Assembly: GCF_001956315.1 (NCBI RefSeq)
Contig: NZ_MOLY01000045.1
Coordinates: 62,001 to 126,000, forward strand
Direction of reading: 5' to 3'
Origin: Sphingomonas montana
Lineage (GTDB): Bacteria; Pseudomonadota; Alphaproteobacteria; Sphingomonadales; Sphingomonadaceae
Length of the DNA stretch: 64,000 nt
A program made the translations under genes and the position numbers. The notes beneath the pieces are model-generated. The model searched no databases and had not been told where the DNA came from. It was given only the letters and a program-made list of their open reading frames with translations. Positions 30,200-41,035 of this stretch are shown here, piece by piece (the first letter of the stretch is position 1; each line of letters begins with the position of its first letter).

Positions 30200-31036
30200 T
30201 TACCTCTTCTTCTTCGCGTGACGCGAACGGATGATCATCTTGTCCGTGGACTTGTTCGACCGGGTGCGTGCACCCTTGGTCGGCTTGCCCCACGGGGTGA
30301 CCGGATGACGACCGCCCGAGGTCCGGCCTTCACCACCGCCATGCGGATGGTCGACCGGGTTCTTGGCGACGCCGCGGGTCAGCGGACGCTTGCCCAGCCA
30401 ACGGTTACGGCCGGCCTTTGCAAGGTTAGTGTTGCCGTTGTCCGGGTTGGACACGGCACCGACGGTGGCCATGCAGTCCGACCGGATATAGCGCTGCTCG
30501 CCCGAATTCAGGCGAACCATTACCATGCCCTTGTCACGACCGACGACCTGCACATAGGTGCCGGCGGCGCGGGCGATCTGGCCACCCTTGCCGGGCTTCA
30601 TCTCCACATTGTGGACGATGGTGCCGACCGGAGCCTGGCCGATTTCCATGGCGTTGCCCGGCTTCACGTCGGTGCGCTTGGCGGCGACGATGACGTCGCC
30701 CGGAGCCAGGCGCTGCGGCGCGATCACATAGGACTGTTCGCCGTCCTCGTAGTTGACGAGGGCGATGAACGCCGAACGGTTCGGATCATATTCCAGGCGC
30801 TCGACAGTCGCGGGCTGATCCCACTTCCGCCGCTTGAAATCGATGTGGCGATAGGACTGCTTGTGACCGCCCGCGATACCGCGTGCCGTCGCATGGCCCT
30901 GGTTGTTACGCCCACCCGACTTGCTCTTGCCTTCGGTCAGCGCCTTTACGGGCTTTCCCTTCCAGAGCGATGATTTGTCGACGAGGATCAGGCCACGGCG
31001 GGCCGGACTCGTCGGGTTATAATGCTTGAGTGCCAT
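30200..31036 (-). CDS. rplB: 50S ribosomal protein L2
   Basis: 278 residues, family length. The peptidyl-transferase region [17 protein letters not shown] with the essential histidine is present. Confidence 0.98.
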   Translation of the reverse strand: MALKHYNPTSPARRGLILVDKSSLWKGKPVKALTEGKSKSGGRNNQGHATARGIAGGHKQSYRHIDFKRRKWDQPATVERLEYDPNRSAFIALVNYEDGEQSYVIAPQRLAPGDVIVAAKRTDVKPGNAMEIGQAPVGTIVHNVEMKPGKGGQIARAAGTYVQVVGRDKGMVMVRLNSGEQRYIRSDCMATVGAVSNPDNGNTNLAKAGRNRWLGKRPLTRGVAKNPVDHPHGGGEGRTSGGRHPVTPWGKPTKGARTRSNKSTDKMIIRSRHAKKKR

Positions 31037-31043
31037 GCCGCCC

Positions 31044-31358
31044 TCAGATCCCGGTGGTGACGTCGATGGTCTGGCCGGCGGCCAGCGTCACGATCGCCTT
31101 CTTCATGTCGGAACGGGTATAGTCCTTACCCTTCCACTTCTTGGTCTTGCCCTTGACGACCATCGTGTTGACGCCCGTCACCGTCACCGAGAAGAGCGCT
31201 TCGATCGCGGCCTTGATCTCGGGCTTGGTGGCATCGGCCGCCACCTTGAACACGACCGCATTATGCTCGGAGAGCAGCGTCGTCTTCTCGGTGATGTGCG
31301 GCGCGAGCACCACGTCATAATGACGGTTCTCGACCGTCTTGGCGGCTTGCTTAGCCAT
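31044..31358 (-). CDS. rplW: 50S ribosomal protein L23
   Basis: 104 residues; [19 protein letters not shown] and [17 protein letters not shown]23 is the docking site for trigger factor and SRP at the exit tunnel. Overlaps rplD by 8 nt. Confidence 0.97.
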   Translation of the reverse strand: MAKQAAKTVENRHYDVVLAPHITEKTTLLSEHNAVVFKVAADATKPEIKAAIEALFSVTVTGVNTMVVKGKTKKWKGKDYTRSDMKKAIVTLAAGQTIDVTTGI

Positions 31359-31974
31359 TGAACCGCGCCTCCAGCTTTTCGACGGCCGCGCGGGTCAGGA
31401 CCAGCGTGTCGTGCTTCAGAATGTCGTAAACATTGGCGCCCACGGCGGGCATCACGTTGATCGACCGCAGGTTGCCGCTCGCCAGAGCGAAGCTCTGCTC
31501 GACCATGTCCCCGTCGATCACGAGCGCCGTCCGGCCGAAACCGAGCTGCGACAACGATGCCGCCAGCGTCTTGGTCTTGGCGTTCTCAAGCGACAATGTG
31601 TCCATGACGATCAGCTTGCCGTCCTTCGCCTTCGACGAAAGCGCCATGCGGAGGCCGAGCGCCCGAACCTTCTTGTTCAGCGACGGGTTGAAGTCGCGGA
31701 CCCGCGGGCCATGCGCCTTACCACCACCGACGAAGATCGGTGCGCGGCGATCACCGTGACGGGCGGTACCGCCGCCCTTCTGGCGACCGAACTTCTTGCC
31801 GGTCCGCGCGACATCGGACCGCTCGCGAGCGCCCCGTGCGGTGGCACGGCGCTTCTCGAGCTGCCACGTCACGACGCGGTGCAGGATGTCGGCGCGCGGA
31901 TCGAGCCCGAAGACGTCGTCGGCGAGATCGATGTCCCCGCCATTACCGCCGAGCGATGAGATCTGAACCTTCAT
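31351..31974 (-). CDS. rplD: 50S ribosomal protein L4
   Basis: 207 residues; core [20 protein letters not shown]. In E. coli L4 is the regulator of the S10 operon via a leader attenuator; an attenuator-like hairpin lies ahead of rplC here. Confidence 0.98.
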   Translation of the reverse strand: MKVQISSLGGNGGDIDLADDVFGLDPRADILHRVVTWQLEKRRATARGARERSDVARTGKKFGRQKGGGTARHGDRRAPIFVGGGKAHGPRVRDFNPSLNKKVRALGLRMALSSKAKDGKLIVMDTLSLENAKTKTLAASLSQLGFGRTALVIDGDMVEQSFALASGNLRSINVMPAVGANVYDILKHDTLVLTRAAVEKLEARFNG

Positions 31975-31976
31975 GA

Positions 31977-32729
31977 TCAGCCCTCCTGGCCGTCGGTGGT
32001 GGTCGCAGGCGCTTCGGCCGGAGCCTCGGTCTGCTGGATGTTCGTCGCCACGGCCTTGGCCTTCACCGAACCTGGCAAGGGCGTGGCGGCATGGGCTGCG
32101 ACCTTGACGGCGTCCTTGATGAGGAGCCAGCCGCCCTTCGAGCCGGGCACGGAGCCCTTCACAAAGATGAGACCACGCTCGACGTCGGTCTGGACGACCT
32201 CGAGATTCTGCTGGGTCCGACGCTTGTCGCCCATGTGACCAGCCATCTTCTTGTTCTTGAAGACCTTGCCCGGATCCTGGCGCTGACCGGTCGAACCGAG
32301 CGAGCGGTGGGAGACGGACACGCCGTGCGTCGCGCGCAGACCACCGAAGTTCCAGCGCTTCATACCGCCGGCAAAACCCTTGCCCTGCGTACGGCCGGCA
32401 ATGTCGACCAGCTGGCCTACTGCGAAATGGTCGGCGGAGATCTCCGCGCCCACGTCCAGGAGGCTGTCCGCGTCGACGCGGAATTCCGCGACATACGCCT
32501 TGGGTTCGACTTCAGCCTTGCCGTAATGGCCACGCTGCGGCTTCGCCACATTCTTCGCCTTCGCGGTGCCCGCGCCCATCTGGACTGCGGTGTAGCCGTC
32601 GCGGTCGGCTTCGCGGTGCGAGATGACCTGCGCGCCTTCCAGGCTTAGCACGGTCACGGGCACATGCCGGCCGTCGTCCTGGAACAGGCGGGTCATGCCC
32701 ATCTTCTTCGCGATCACGCCACTGCGCAT
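31977..32729 (-). CDS. rplC: 50S ribosomal protein L3
   Basis: 250 residues against ~209 in E. coli; the extra ~40 residues are an Ala/Thr-rich C-terminal tail. Conserved [12 protein letters not shown]-like [14 protein letters not shown] and [15 protein letters not shown]. Strong RBS (GAAGGGAAGGA). It is separated from rpsJ by 266 nt. Confidence 0.97.
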   Translation of the reverse strand: MRSGVIAKKMGMTRLFQDDGRHVPVTVLSLEGAQVISHREADRDGYTAVQMGAGTAKAKNVAKPQRGHYGKAEVEPKAYVAEFRVDADSLLDVGAEISADHFAVGQLVDIAGRTQGKGFAGGMKRWNFGGLRATHGVSVSHRSLGSTGQRQDPGKVFKNKKMAGHMGDKRRTQQNLEVVQTDVERGLIFVKGSVPGSKGGWLLIKDAVKVAAHAATPLPGSVKAKAVATNIQQTEAPAEAPATTTDGQEG

Positions 32730-32779
32730 GATCTTGTCCTTCCCTTCAGAGGCTCCCCGTTCGGAGGAGCGTGATTACG

Positions 32780-32807
32780 AAAAAAGCCCCGCGCTGATGC
32801 ACGGAGC
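32780..32807 (-). terminator. Attenuator-like hairpin upstream of rplC
   Basis: On the minus strand GCTCCGTGC pairs with GCGCGGGGC (two G-T wobbles, ATCA loop, 32786-32807), followed at once by six T. It lies 51 nt before the rplC start, within the leader, so it could act as a transcription attenuator. Confidence 0.65.
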
Positions 32808-32950
32808 CCACCCTGGTCGTACCGATTATGCCCCCGTCCGGGCTGCTGTCTGCTCCGCCGGCGAACCGGTATCACAGAAGACGGGGACTCGGTCACCGGC
32901 AAGCCGGTCGGTATCCCTGCTCTTCCAACACGATCGACGAATCGATCATG

Positions 32951-32982
32951 AAAAAGCGACAGCGGGGTGAATCACCCCGCTG
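32951..32982 (-). terminator. Terminator-like hairpin after rpsJ
   Basis: A perfect 10-bp stem CAGCGGGGTG/CACCCCGCTG with a 3-nt loop (32960-32982) starts 13 nt past the rpsJ stop; TCGC then five T follow on the minus strand. It would end the rpsL-rpsJ transcript before rplC. Confidence 0.7.
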
Positions 32983-32995
32983 CGATGCGCATGCC

Positions 32996-33304
<309 letters not shown>

Positions 33305-33380
33305 GTCCCTACCGATGCGAAAGAGCCTGCCCACGTGCCACGTTCCTGCCGGAACGGACGGGGCTTCCATTAAACGCGAA

Positions 33381-33414
33381 CCGGCCGACTCCCCTATGCG
33401 GGGGAGCCGGCCGG
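33381..33414 (-). promoter_or_regulatory. Strong hairpin between tuf and rpsJ
   Basis: A 14-position stem with one A-C mismatch (CCGGCCG.CTCCCC with GGGGAG.CGGCCGG), 6-nt loop, 20 nt past the tuf stop. No T-tract follows, so it may be a processing or pausing element rather than a terminator. Confidence 0.6.
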
Positions 33415-33433
33415 CTCGTTGAGGCAGTCTATA

Positions 33434-34624
33434 TTACTTCGTGATCGAAGCGACAACCCCTGCACCGACAGTGCGGCCGCCTTCGCGGATCGAGAAGCGC
33501 AGGCCCTCTTCCATGGCGATCGGTGCGATCAGCTTGACGCTGAGCTGCACGTTGTCGCCCGGCATCACCATTTCGGTGCCCTCGGGGAGCACGACTTCAC
33601 CGGTGACGTCCGTGGTGCGGAAGTAGAACTGCGGGCGGTAGTTGGCGAAGAACGGCGTGTGACGGCCACCCTCTTCCTTCGACAGCACATAGACTTCCGA
33701 CGTGAACTCGGTGTGCGGCTTGATCGAACCGGGCTTGCAGAGCACCTGGCCGCGCTCGACCTCTTCACGACCCACGCCGCGAACCAGCGCGCCGATGTTG
33801 TCGCCGGCCTGACCGGAGTCGAGCAGCTTGCGGAACATCTCGACGCCCGTGACCGTGGTCTTGCGGGTGTCCTTGATGCCGACGATCTCGACTTCCTCGC
33901 CGACCTTGACGATGCCGGTCTCGACGCGGCCGGTGACGACCGTGCCGCGACCCGAGATCGAGAAAACGTCCTCGATCGGCATCAGGAACGGACGGTCCAG
34001 CGGACGCTCCGGCTGCGGAATGAACGTGTCGACAGCTTCCATCAGCTTGAGGACGGCCGAGCGGCCGATCTCTTCGTTGGTGCCGTTCAGCGCGCAGACG
34101 GCCGAACCCGGAATGACCGGAATGTTGTCGCCGTCGAAGTCGTAGGACGACAGCAGCTCGCGGATTTCCAGCTCGACCAGCTCGAGGATCTCGGCGTCAT
34201 CGACGAGGTCGACCTTGTTCATGAACACAACGAGCTGCGGCACGCCGACCTGGCGTGCGAGCAGGATGTGCTCGCGGGTCTGCGGCATCGGGCCGTCGGT
34301 TGCGGACACGACGAGAATGCCGCCGTCCATCTGCGCCGCGCCGGTGATCATGTTCTTCACATAATCGGCGTGGCCCGGGCAATCGACGTGCGCGTAGTGA
34401 CGCGCCTGCGTCTCATACTCGACGTGGGCAGTCGAGATGGTGATGCCGCGCTCGCGCTCTTCCGGCGCCTTGTCGATGTTGTCGTAGCTGGTGAAGGTGG
34501 CGCCGCCGGTTTCGGCCAGAACCTTGGTGATCGCTGCGGTCAGCGAGGTCTTACCGTGGTCGACGTGACCGATGGTGCCGATGTTGCAGTGCGGCTTGGT
34601 CCGCTCGAACTTAGCTTTCGCCAT
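33434..34624 (-). CDS. tuf: Elongation factor Tu
   Basis: 396 residues; P-loop [10 protein letters not shown], effector region and NKVD present. One copy is in the window; a second copy elsewhere cannot be excluded. Confidence 0.99.
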   Translation of the reverse strand: MAKAKFERTKPHCNIGTIGHVDHGKTSLTAAITKVLAETGGATFTSYDNIDKAPEERERGITISTAHVEYETQARHYAHVDCPGHADYVKNMITGAAQMDGGILVVSATDGPMPQTREHILLARQVGVPQLVVFMNKVDLVDDAEILELVELEIRELLSSYDFDGDNIPVIPGSAVCALNGTNEEIGRSAVLKLMEAVDTFIPQPERPLDRPFLMPIEDVFSISGRGTVVTGRVETGIVKVGEEVEIVGIKDTRKTTVTGVEMFRKLLDSGQAGDNIGALVRGVGREEVERGQVLCKPGSIKPHTEFTSEVYVLSKEEGGRHTPFFANYRPQFYFRTTDVTGEVVLPEGTEMVMPGDNVQLSVKLIAPIAMEEGLRFSIREGGRTVGAGVVASITK

Positions 34625-34725
34625 GATGTCCTACCTTCTTACGTTTGATGTCGGGCGCTTGCCCTTGGCTCATTTCCGGGGCGCGCCCACCCGCCGTGGA
34701 CGCGCCCTTAGCGATGTTTTCCGGC

Positions 34726-36801
34726 TTAGGCCAGCTTCGCCTTCAGCTCTTCGGCGACGTTCGACGGAACCTCGTCATAATGCGAGAACTGCATGCTGTA
34801 CTGTGCCCGGCCCTGCGTGAACGAACGAAGCTGGTTCACATAGCCGAACATGTTGGCGAGCGGCACCATCGCCTCGACCACCTGGGCATTGCCCCGGCTG
34901 TCGGTGCCCTGGATCTGCCCGCGACGGCTGTTCAGATCGCCGATGACGTCGCCCAGATAATCCTCCGGGCTGACCACCTCGACCTTCATGATCGGCTCGA
35001 GCAGCTTGATCCCCGCCTTCTGCGCCGCTTCGCGCATGCCGGCCCGGCCCGTGATTTCGAACGCCAGCGCGCTGGAGTCGACGTCATGGTAGGCACCGTC
35101 ATACAGCGTCGCGGTGAAATCGATGATCGGGAAGCCGATCAGCGATCCGGTTGCCGCGATCTCGCGGATACCCTTCTCGACCGAAGGGATATATTCCTTC
35201 GGGACGTTGCCGCCCTTCACTTCGTCCTTGAAGATCACACCCTGGCCGCGCTCGCCCGGCTCCACCGTGAACTTGATGCGGCCGAACTGGCCGGAGCCGC
35301 CCGACTGCTTCTTGTGGGTGTAGTCGACGTCGACCTTCTTCGCGAGCGACTCGCGATACGCCACCTGCGGCGCACCGATGTTCGCCTCGACCTTGAACTC
35401 GCGCTTCATGCGATCGACCAGAATCTCGAGATGGAGCTCGCCCATCCCCTTGATGATGGTCTGGCCACTCTCGTTGTCCGAAGACACGCGGAACGACGGA
35501 TCCTCGCGCGCCAGGCGATTGAGCGCGACGCCCATCTTCTCCTGGTCGGCCTTGGTCTTCGGCTCCACCGACAGCTCGATCACGGGCTCGGGGAATTCCA
35601 TCCGTTCCAGGATGATCGGCGCGTTCATCGAACACAGCGTCTCGCCCGTCGTGGTATCCTTGAGACCCGCCAGTGCGACGATGTCGCCGGCATAGGCCAC
35701 CTGGATGTCCTCGCGGTCGTTGGCATGCATCAGCAGCATGCGACCGACCTTTTCCTTCTTGTCCTTGACCGAGTTCATGACGACGGTCGCGGTGTCCAAC
35801 TTGCCCGAATAGATGCGGGCGAAAGTCAGCGTACCCACGAACGGATCGTTCATGATCTTGAAGGCCAATGCCGCGAACGGTGCGTCGTCGGCCGGCGGAC
35901 GCGTCTCGACCGTGACGCCGTCAAGCTTGAGACCTTCGACCGGAGGAATGTCGAGCGGGCTCGGCAGATAGTCCACGACACCATCGAGCAGGGGCTGCAC
36001 GCCCTTGTTCTTGAACGCGGAGCCGCACAGGACCGGCACGAACGAGAAGTTCAGTGTGCCCTTGCGGATCAGCGCCTTCAGCTGCGCGGTGGTCGGCTCG
36101 GTGCCTTCCAGATACGCTTCCATCAGGTCGTCGTCCTGCTCGACGGCCATCTCGATCAGTTCGGACCGGGCGGTCGCGGCGGCATCGGCCAGATCGGCCG
36201 GGATGTCCTGATATTCGAACTTCGCGCCCAGCGATTCCTCGAGCCAGATGATCGCACGGTTTTCGACCAGATCGACGAGCCCCTTGAAGCCGCCCTCAAT
36301 GCCGATCGGCAAGTACAGGACGGCCGGACGCGCGCCGAGGCGGTCCTTGATCATGTCGACGCAGCGCTCGAAACTGGCGCCGGTGCGGTCCAGCTTGTTG
36401 ATGAAGCACATGCGCGGGACCTTGTACTTCTCGGCCTGGCGCCAGACGGTCTCGGACTGCGGCTCCACACCGGCGACGCCGTCGAAGCAGGCGACCGCGC
36501 CATCGAGCACGCGAAGCGAACGCTCGACTTCGATCGTGAAGTCGACGTGCCCGGGGGTATCGATGATGTTGATGCGGTGGTCGTTCCAGAAACAGGTCGT
36601 GGCAGCAGACGTGATCGTGATCCCGCGCTCCTGCTCCTGTTCCATCCAATCCATCGTCGCGGTGCCTTCGTGCACTTCGCCGATCTTGTAGGACTTGCCG
36701 GTGTAATAAAGAATGCGCTCGGTCGTCGTCGTCTTGCCGGCATCGATGTGGGCCATGATGCCGATGTTACGATACTTGTCGAGCGGATGGCTGCGGGCCA
36801 T
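34726..36801 (-). CDS. fusA: Elongation factor G
   Basis: 691 residues, five-domain translocase. P-loop [21 protein letters not shown], and domain V end [19 protein letters not shown]. It lies between rpsG and tuf in str-operon order. Confidence 0.99.
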   Translation of the reverse strand: MARSHPLDKYRNIGIMAHIDAGKTTTTERILYYTGKSYKIGEVHEGTATMDWMEQEQERGITITSAATTCFWNDHRINIIDTPGHVDFTIEVERSLRVLDGAVACFDGVAGVEPQSETVWRQAEKYKVPRMCFINKLDRTGASFERCVDMIKDRLGARPAVLYLPIGIEGGFKGLVDLVENRAIIWLEESLGAKFEYQDIPADLADAAATARSELIEMAVEQDDDLMEAYLEGTEPTTAQLKALIRKGTLNFSFVPVLCGSAFKNKGVQPLLDGVVDYLPSPLDIPPVEGLKLDGVTVETRPPADDAPFAALAFKIMNDPFVGTLTFARIYSGKLDTATVVMNSVKDKKEKVGRMLLMHANDREDIQVAYAGDIVALAGLKDTTTGETLCSMNAPIILERMEFPEPVIELSVEPKTKADQEKMGVALNRLAREDPSFRVSSDNESGQTIIKGMGELHLEILVDRMKREFKVEANIGAPQVAYRESLAKKVDVDYTHKKQSGGSGQFGRIKFTVEPGERGQGVIFKDEVKGGNVPKEYIPSVEKGIREIAATGSLIGFPIIDFTATLYDGAYHDVDSSALAFEITGRAGMREAAQKAGIKLLEPIMKVEVVSPEDYLGDVIGDLNSRRGQIQGTDSRGNAQVVEAMVPLANMFGYVNQLRSFTQGRAQYSMQFSHYDEVPSNVAEELKAKLA

Positions 36802-36966
36802 GATGGTATCTCCGATGTCGGGGTTCGGAGCCCGAGGCCCCGCGCACAGACGATATAAGTAGGAACCGTGACGCTTTCGAGTCCCGGCCCGCCGCGGACG
36901 GCGGACCGGACATCGTGGATCAGGGCAGCATCGCCGCGAACGGCCGCGCCCCCTGCCCCGTCGCCG

Positions 36967-37437
36967 TTACCAGCGGTAGTGCGAGAAGGCGCGGTTCGCT
37001 TCCGCCATGCGGTGCGTGTCTTCGCGCTTCTTCACCGCGTTGCCGCGGTTGTTGGCGGCATCCATCAGTTCGCCGGACAGGCGACCCGACATGGTGTTCT
37101 CGCTGCGCGCGCGGGCGGCAGTGATGAGCCAGCGGATGGCCAGCGCCTGCGAACGGGCCGGCGGCACTTCGACGGGCACCTGATAGGTGGCACCACCGAC
37201 GCGGCGCGAGCGGACTTCGATGCCCGGCGCGATGTTGACCAGCGCGTCGTGGAACACGGCCAGCGGCTCGCGCTTGGCGCGGGTCTCGACCGTTTCGAGT
37301 GCCGAATAGACGATGCCTTCGGCAGTGGACTTCTTGCCGTCATACATGACGGAATTCATGAATTTGGAAAGGATCACGTCACCGAACTTGGGATCGGGGA
37401 GGATGATGCGCTTCTCTGGACGACGACGACGTGCCAT
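36967..37437 (-). CDS. rpsG: 30S ribosomal protein S7
   Basis: 156 residues from ATG 37437 ([20 protein letters not shown]). [20 protein letters not shown] core. A 165-nt gap with GC-rich hairpins separates it from fusA. Confidence 0.98.
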   Translation of the reverse strand: MARRRRPEKRIILPDPKFGDVILSKFMNSVMYDGKKSTAEGIVYSALETVETRAKREPLAVFHDALVNIAPGIEVRSRRVGGATYQVPVEVPPARSQALAIRWLITAARARSENTMSGRLSGELMDAANNRGNAVKKREDTHRMAEANRAFSHYRW

Positions 37438-37515
37438 CAATTTTTCCTTTTAACTTCAGCCTGGGAGATCGAACATGCGCCCCGACGATGTGCGCCGGGG
37501 CGTAAGGCGATCGGC

Positions 37516-37887
37516 TTACTTCGGACGCTTGGCGCCGTACTTGGAACGGGACTGCTTGCGGTTCTTCACACCCTGTGTGTCGAGCACGCCGCGCAGCACA
37601 TGGTAGCGCACGCCGGGAAGATCGCGCACACGCCCGCCGCGGATCAGCACGACGCTGTGCTCCTGCAGGTTGTGGCCTTCGCCCGGGATGTAGCTGATGA
37701 CTTCGCGGCTGTTCGTCAGGCGAACCTTGGCGACCTTGCGCAGTGCCGAGTTCGGCTTCTTCGGCGTCGTCGTGTAGACGCGCGTGCAGACGCCGCGCTT
37801 CTGCGGGTTCTTTTCCATCGCCGGGACCTTCGACTTCTCCTTCTGGAGAACGCGTCCGTGGCGCACTAGCTGGTTGATCGTTGGCAT
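37516..37887 (-). CDS. rpsL: 30S ribosomal protein S12, Arg88 variant
   Basis: 123 residues from ATG 37887 ([12 protein letters not shown]). Lys43 in [13 protein letters not shown] is the sensitive form, but position 88 (GGRVRDLPG) is Arg where E. coli has Lys; the codon is CGC at 37626-37624. K88R in S12 is a classic streptomycin-resistance change. First gene of the str segment. Confidence 0.98.
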   Translation of the reverse strand: MPTINQLVRHGRVLQKEKSKVPAMEKNPQKRGVCTRVYTTTPKKPNSALRKVAKVRLTNSREVISYIPGEGHNLQEHSVVLIRGGRVRDLPGVRYHVLRGVLDTQGVKNRKQSRSKYGAKRPK

Positions 37888-37925
37888 GAAGCCCTTCACC
37901 TTTTAAAGTTACTTTACCGTGCCTG

Positions 37926-37968
37926 TTCGTGCGGGAATGCACGAAGGCCCCGGCGGTCATAACGACCG
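37926..37968 (-). promoter_or_regulatory. Two leader hairpins before rpsL
   Basis: A 7-bp perfect stem TTCGTGC/GCACGAA (37926-37945) and a 5-bp stem CGGTC/GACCG (37954-37968) lie 39-81 nt upstream of rpsL. They may belong to a regulated leader of the str operon; no consensus promoter was identified around them. Confidence 0.45.
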
Positions 37969-38122
37969 TTCCGAAGCCCTACACACATCGGCAATGTTCA
38001 AGCTGATCTGATGAAACCGAACGCGGGTAAGCGCTCGACCCGGTTCGGATCGCCGGGCGCTATACCGCGGGAGGCCGGAAGGGTCAACGGCCGGGAACCT
38101 TTCGGCTCCGCGCTTTCCCCGG

Positions 38123-39043
38123 TCAGGACGAGACCGGCTTGATATAGATCGCGGCCAGCACCGGCCAGTCGCGGCGCAGGTCCGTCTCCGCCTCCGCGAT
38201 CAGCGCCTCGACCCGTCCGACCGGCACCGTGTCGACGAAATCGACGTCCATCCCGAGGAACACGATCTCCGGTGCCAGATGCACCGTCGTCACCTTCACC
38301 ACGCGCACGACTTCGGAACGACCGTCCACCGACGCGCGCACGGCGGCAACCAGCGCGGGGTCGGCCCGCTCGCCGATCAGCAGGTCCTTCGATTCGCGCG
38401 CCAGCACCACCGCGACCACGCCCAGCACGACACCGATCAGGATCGATGCGACGCCGTCCCACCGCGCGTCGCCGGTCGCATGGCTGATCGCGACGCCCAG
38501 CCCCGCGAGCAGTAGGCCGAGGATCGCCGCGCTGTCCTCGAACAGCACGATGAAGGTCGTGGGGTCCTTCGATCGCCGGACCGCCTGCCACCAGCTCAGA
38601 TCGCCCTGCGCCGCCGCGAACTCGCGCCGCGCCACGAACCAGCTGCTTCCCTCCAGCGCGAGCGACACGGCCAGCACGACATAGTTGATCGTCGGGTCGT
38701 TCATCGCCTCCGGTTCGGACAGATGCGCCACGCCTTCGTAGACCGAGAACCCCGCGCCCACCGCGAAGATCAGGATCGCGACCACGAACGACCAGAAATA
38801 CAGTTCGCGCCCATAGCCCAGCGGATGCAGGTCGTCCGCCGGCCGTTCGGACCGCTTCCGGCCGTGGAGCAGGAGCAGCTGGTTCGCCGAATCCACGACC
38901 GAATGGAACCCTTCGGTCAGCATCGCCGACGATCCGGTGATCCCTGCCGCCACGAACTTGGCGACCGCGATGCCCATGTTCGCCGCAAGTGCCGCGTACA
39001 GCACCAGCGTGCCGCCGCCCTTCCGGTCCTGCGCTGCGCTCAT
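38123..39043 (-). CDS. Cation diffusion facilitator family transporter
   Basis: 306 residues with about six membrane helices and a C-terminal cytosolic domain. Metal-site type motifs are AMLTEGFHSVVDSANQ (HxxxD) and a second site near FEDSAAILG (residues ~165-180). HPLGYGRE is a typical CDF segment. It probably exports zinc or a similar divalent metal; specificity is not readable. Divergent from the lipoprotein hydrolase. Confidence 0.92.
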   Translation of the reverse strand: MSAAQDRKGGGTLVLYAALAANMGIAVAKFVAAGITGSSAMLTEGFHSVVDSANQLLLLHGRKRSERPADDLHPLGYGRELYFWSFVVAILIFAVGAGFSVYEGVAHLSEPEAMNDPTINYVVLAVSLALEGSSWFVARREFAAAQGDLSWWQAVRRSKDPTTFIVLFEDSAAILGLLLAGLGVAISHATGDARWDGVASILIGVVLGVVAVVLARESKDLLIGERADPALVAAVRASVDGRSEVVRVVKVTTVHLAPEIVFLGMDVDFVDTVPVGRVEALIAEAETDLRRDWPVLAAIYIKPVSS

Positions 39044-39146
39044 TCCGTCGATCGTCCTTCCATGGTCGCATGTTCACCCGGCGCGGTCGGACCGCGAACG
39101 CGCCAGCGCGGTGGACGTACGCATGTGCCACCCTATCTGGGATGGC

Positions 39147-39989
39147 ATGCGAGCCGCTCTCCTCACCCTGCTCATCGGATCGGCGTGCCTCGGCGGCTGT
39201 TCCGATCTGGTCCGCGACAAGATCTATCTCGCCCCCGATACCCCCGTAACCATCGGCAACTTCACAAGGTCCGCGCCGCAGGAACTGCGCGTCGCACTGC
39301 CCGGCACCGGCGCGTTGCAGGGCTTCTACTGGCCGGGCGAGCGGACCGATCGCGATATCATCCTGTTCTTTCACGGCCGGCGCGCCAGCCAGGGCGTCGG
39401 GGCGAAATATGCCGAATATTTCGCGGGCAAAGGCGACTCGGTTCTGGTCGCCTCCTACCCCGGCTTCGCCGGAAACCCGGGCCGGCCGAGCGAGGCATCG
39501 ATGCTTGCCGCCGCCCATGCCTTCGCGGTGGAGGCGCGCCGGCTGAAGGGACCGGATGCCCGCCTGTGGATGGTGGGGCACTCGCTGGGCGCGGCGGTGG
39601 CGATCGAGGCGGCCGGGTCGGAGCATGCGGCGGGCATTGTCGCGATCTCGCCCTTCACCCGGCTGTCGGCGGCGGCCCCCTGGGCGACCCGCGCGTTCGT
39701 GGTCGATCCGTGGGATAATCTCGCCACCGTCCGCCGATCGCGGATCCCGCTATTGCTGATTCACGGGCTCGATGACCGGATTGTCCCGCCCGAACAATCG
39801 CGCACGCTGCTCGATGCTGCTGCCGGCCCCACGGTCCTCGTCACCATGGCGGACCGCGCGCACAAGCCGCAGATGCACGAACTCGGCCCTTTCATCACGG
39901 AAGGGATCGCCGCAATGGGTTCGGGTGCCTTCGCCGGGTGGCCGCAGACCGCACCGGCCGGATGGACGATCGCGCGCGCCCTCCCCTGA
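39147..39989 (+). CDS. Alpha/beta hydrolase lipoprotein
   Basis: 280 residues from ATG 39147, which gives a lipoprotein signal with lipobox LGGC (Cys18). Nucleophile elbow GHSLGAA, acid in HGLDDRIVPP and His in DRAHKPQMH form a likely catalytic triad. Related to the serine aminopeptidase/BEM46-like hydrolases; substrate unknown. The frame is open upstream, but those residues are antisense to the CDF gene. Confidence 0.82.
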   Translation: MRAALLTLLIGSACLGGCSDLVRDKIYLAPDTPVTIGNFTRSAPQELRVALPGTGALQGFYWPGERTDRDIILFFHGRRASQGVGAKYAEYFAGKGDSVLVASYPGFAGNPGRPSEASMLAAAHAFAVEARRLKGPDARLWMVGHSLGAAVAIEAAGSEHAAGIVAISPFTRLSAAAPWATRAFVVDPWDNLATVRRSRIPLLLIHGLDDRIVPPEQSRTLLDAAAGPTVLVTMADRAHKPQMHELGPFITEGIAAMGSGAFAGWPQTAPAGWTIARALP

Positions 39990-40003
39990 CGGCGCGAACC
40001 CGA

Positions 40004-40345
40004 TCATTTCAGCGGGTCGTGGCCCCAGTTCATCAGCGAATAGCGCCAGTCGCTATGTTCCACATCGTCCTTCGGCTTCTGCGCAGCGTGCCGCGCGACG
40101 TAGCCGACGACCTTCTTCATATGGGCGTAGTCGGCGTCGCTCAGTTCGGCCTTCTTCGTCCGCTTGATCGCCACGATCCGCCGGCCGGCGGCGTGGCCGA
40201 CCGATTCACCTTTCCCGTCGCCGTCTTCGCCCTTCCATCCGACGCGCTTGCTGTCGTCGGTTTCGAGGAACTTCTCGATCTCGGCGGGCGGCATGTTCAC
40301 CGCGGCGTTGAAATCGCGGTAGATCTCGTCCTGGTCGTCCTGCAT
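40004..40345 (-). CDS. DUF3140 family protein
   Basis: 113 residues, hydrophilic. The pattern DFxxAVNMxPAEIEKFLxTDDSKxVG and the later SDADYAHMKKVVGYVARH and SDWRYSLMNWGHDP blocks match DUF3140 as I remember it. Function unknown. It starts 10 nt after the PAP2 stop, so the two are likely co-transcribed. Confidence 0.75.
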   Translation of the reverse strand: MQDDQDEIYRDFNAAVNMPPAEIEKFLETDDSKRVGWKGEDGDGKGESVGHAAGRRIVAIKRTKKAELSDADYAHMKKVVGYVARHAAQKPKDDVEHSDWRYSLMNWGHDPLK

Positions 40346-40355
40346 CGTCGCTCTC

Positions 40356-40994
40356 CTACAGGACGCGAACGCGCGGGGCCGGGGCGCGATCCGCGAACAG
40401 GACCGTGCAGACGAGCATCCAGCCCGCCCCCACGCACCAGCCGGCGATCACGTCGCTGGGCCAGTGCACGCCCAGCACGACCCGCGACACGCCGACCGCC
40501 AGTACCAGTGCGATCACCATCGGCCAGACGACGCCGGGCCGCCCACCCTGCCGCACCAGCACCCAGCCAAGCGCCAGGAACACCGCCGCCGCATTCGAGG
40601 AATGCCCGCTCGGAAAGCTGAGCGACGTCTCGACCGCCAGATGGTTCAGCATGTCGGGCCGCGCGCGTCCGACGATCAGCTTCAACCCGGCATTGCCGAA
40701 CAGGATGCCGATCGTCGTCACGGCCAGCATGGCGGCGCCCCGCCCGTCGCGCCGCCACGCCAGCGCCGCCGTCACCGCCGCCGCGACCGGCAGGCGCACC
40801 GCTGCGGATCCCAGCACCGTCGCCAGCAACAGCACCGGCACCGGCCACCCCGCCGCCCGCGCCGGCACCGCCAGCCCCAGCAGAACCGCGACGTCGAACC
40901 CGCGCAGCGCGCCCGCCTCCACCGCAAAACCGATCGCTGCGGCGCTGACCCACAAGGCCAGCGCGAAAATCAGAGGACGGTATCCACGATTCAT
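40356..40994 (-). CDS. PAP2-family membrane phosphatase
   Basis: 212 residues from ATG 40994, five or six membrane helices. All three phosphatase motifs are present: KLIVGRARP, PSGHS and SRVVLGVHWPSD. Such enzymes hydrolyse undecaprenyl pyrophosphate, phosphatidate or similar lipids. An upstream ATG (41069) would add 25 unlikely residues that overlap the inverted repeat. Confidence 0.9.
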   Translation of the reverse strand: MNRGYRPLIFALALWVSAAAIGFAVEAGALRGFDVAVLLGLAVPARAAGWPVPVLLLATVLGSAAVRLPVAAAVTAALAWRRDGRGAAMLAVTTIGILFGNAGLKLIVGRARPDMLNHLAVETSLSFPSGHSSNAAAVFLALGWVLVRQGGRPGVVWPMVIALVLAVGVSRVVLGVHWPSDVIAGWCVGAGWMLVCTVLFADRAPAPRVRVL

Positions 40995-41035
40995 CAAGCG
41001 CCCTCGCAGCACGGACCTGTCGCTGACTTCAACGC

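Noticed and set aside
34645-36858. Plus-strand frame of 737 codons
   Set aside because: Antisense of fusA.
37973-38001. Possible rpsL promoter (TTGAAC with TAGGGC)
   Set aside because: Spacer is only 14 nt, too short for a sigma-70 promoter.
37998-39626. Minus-strand frame of 542 codons
   Set aside because: Out of frame with the CDF transporter it covers and antisense to the hydrolase lipoprotein.
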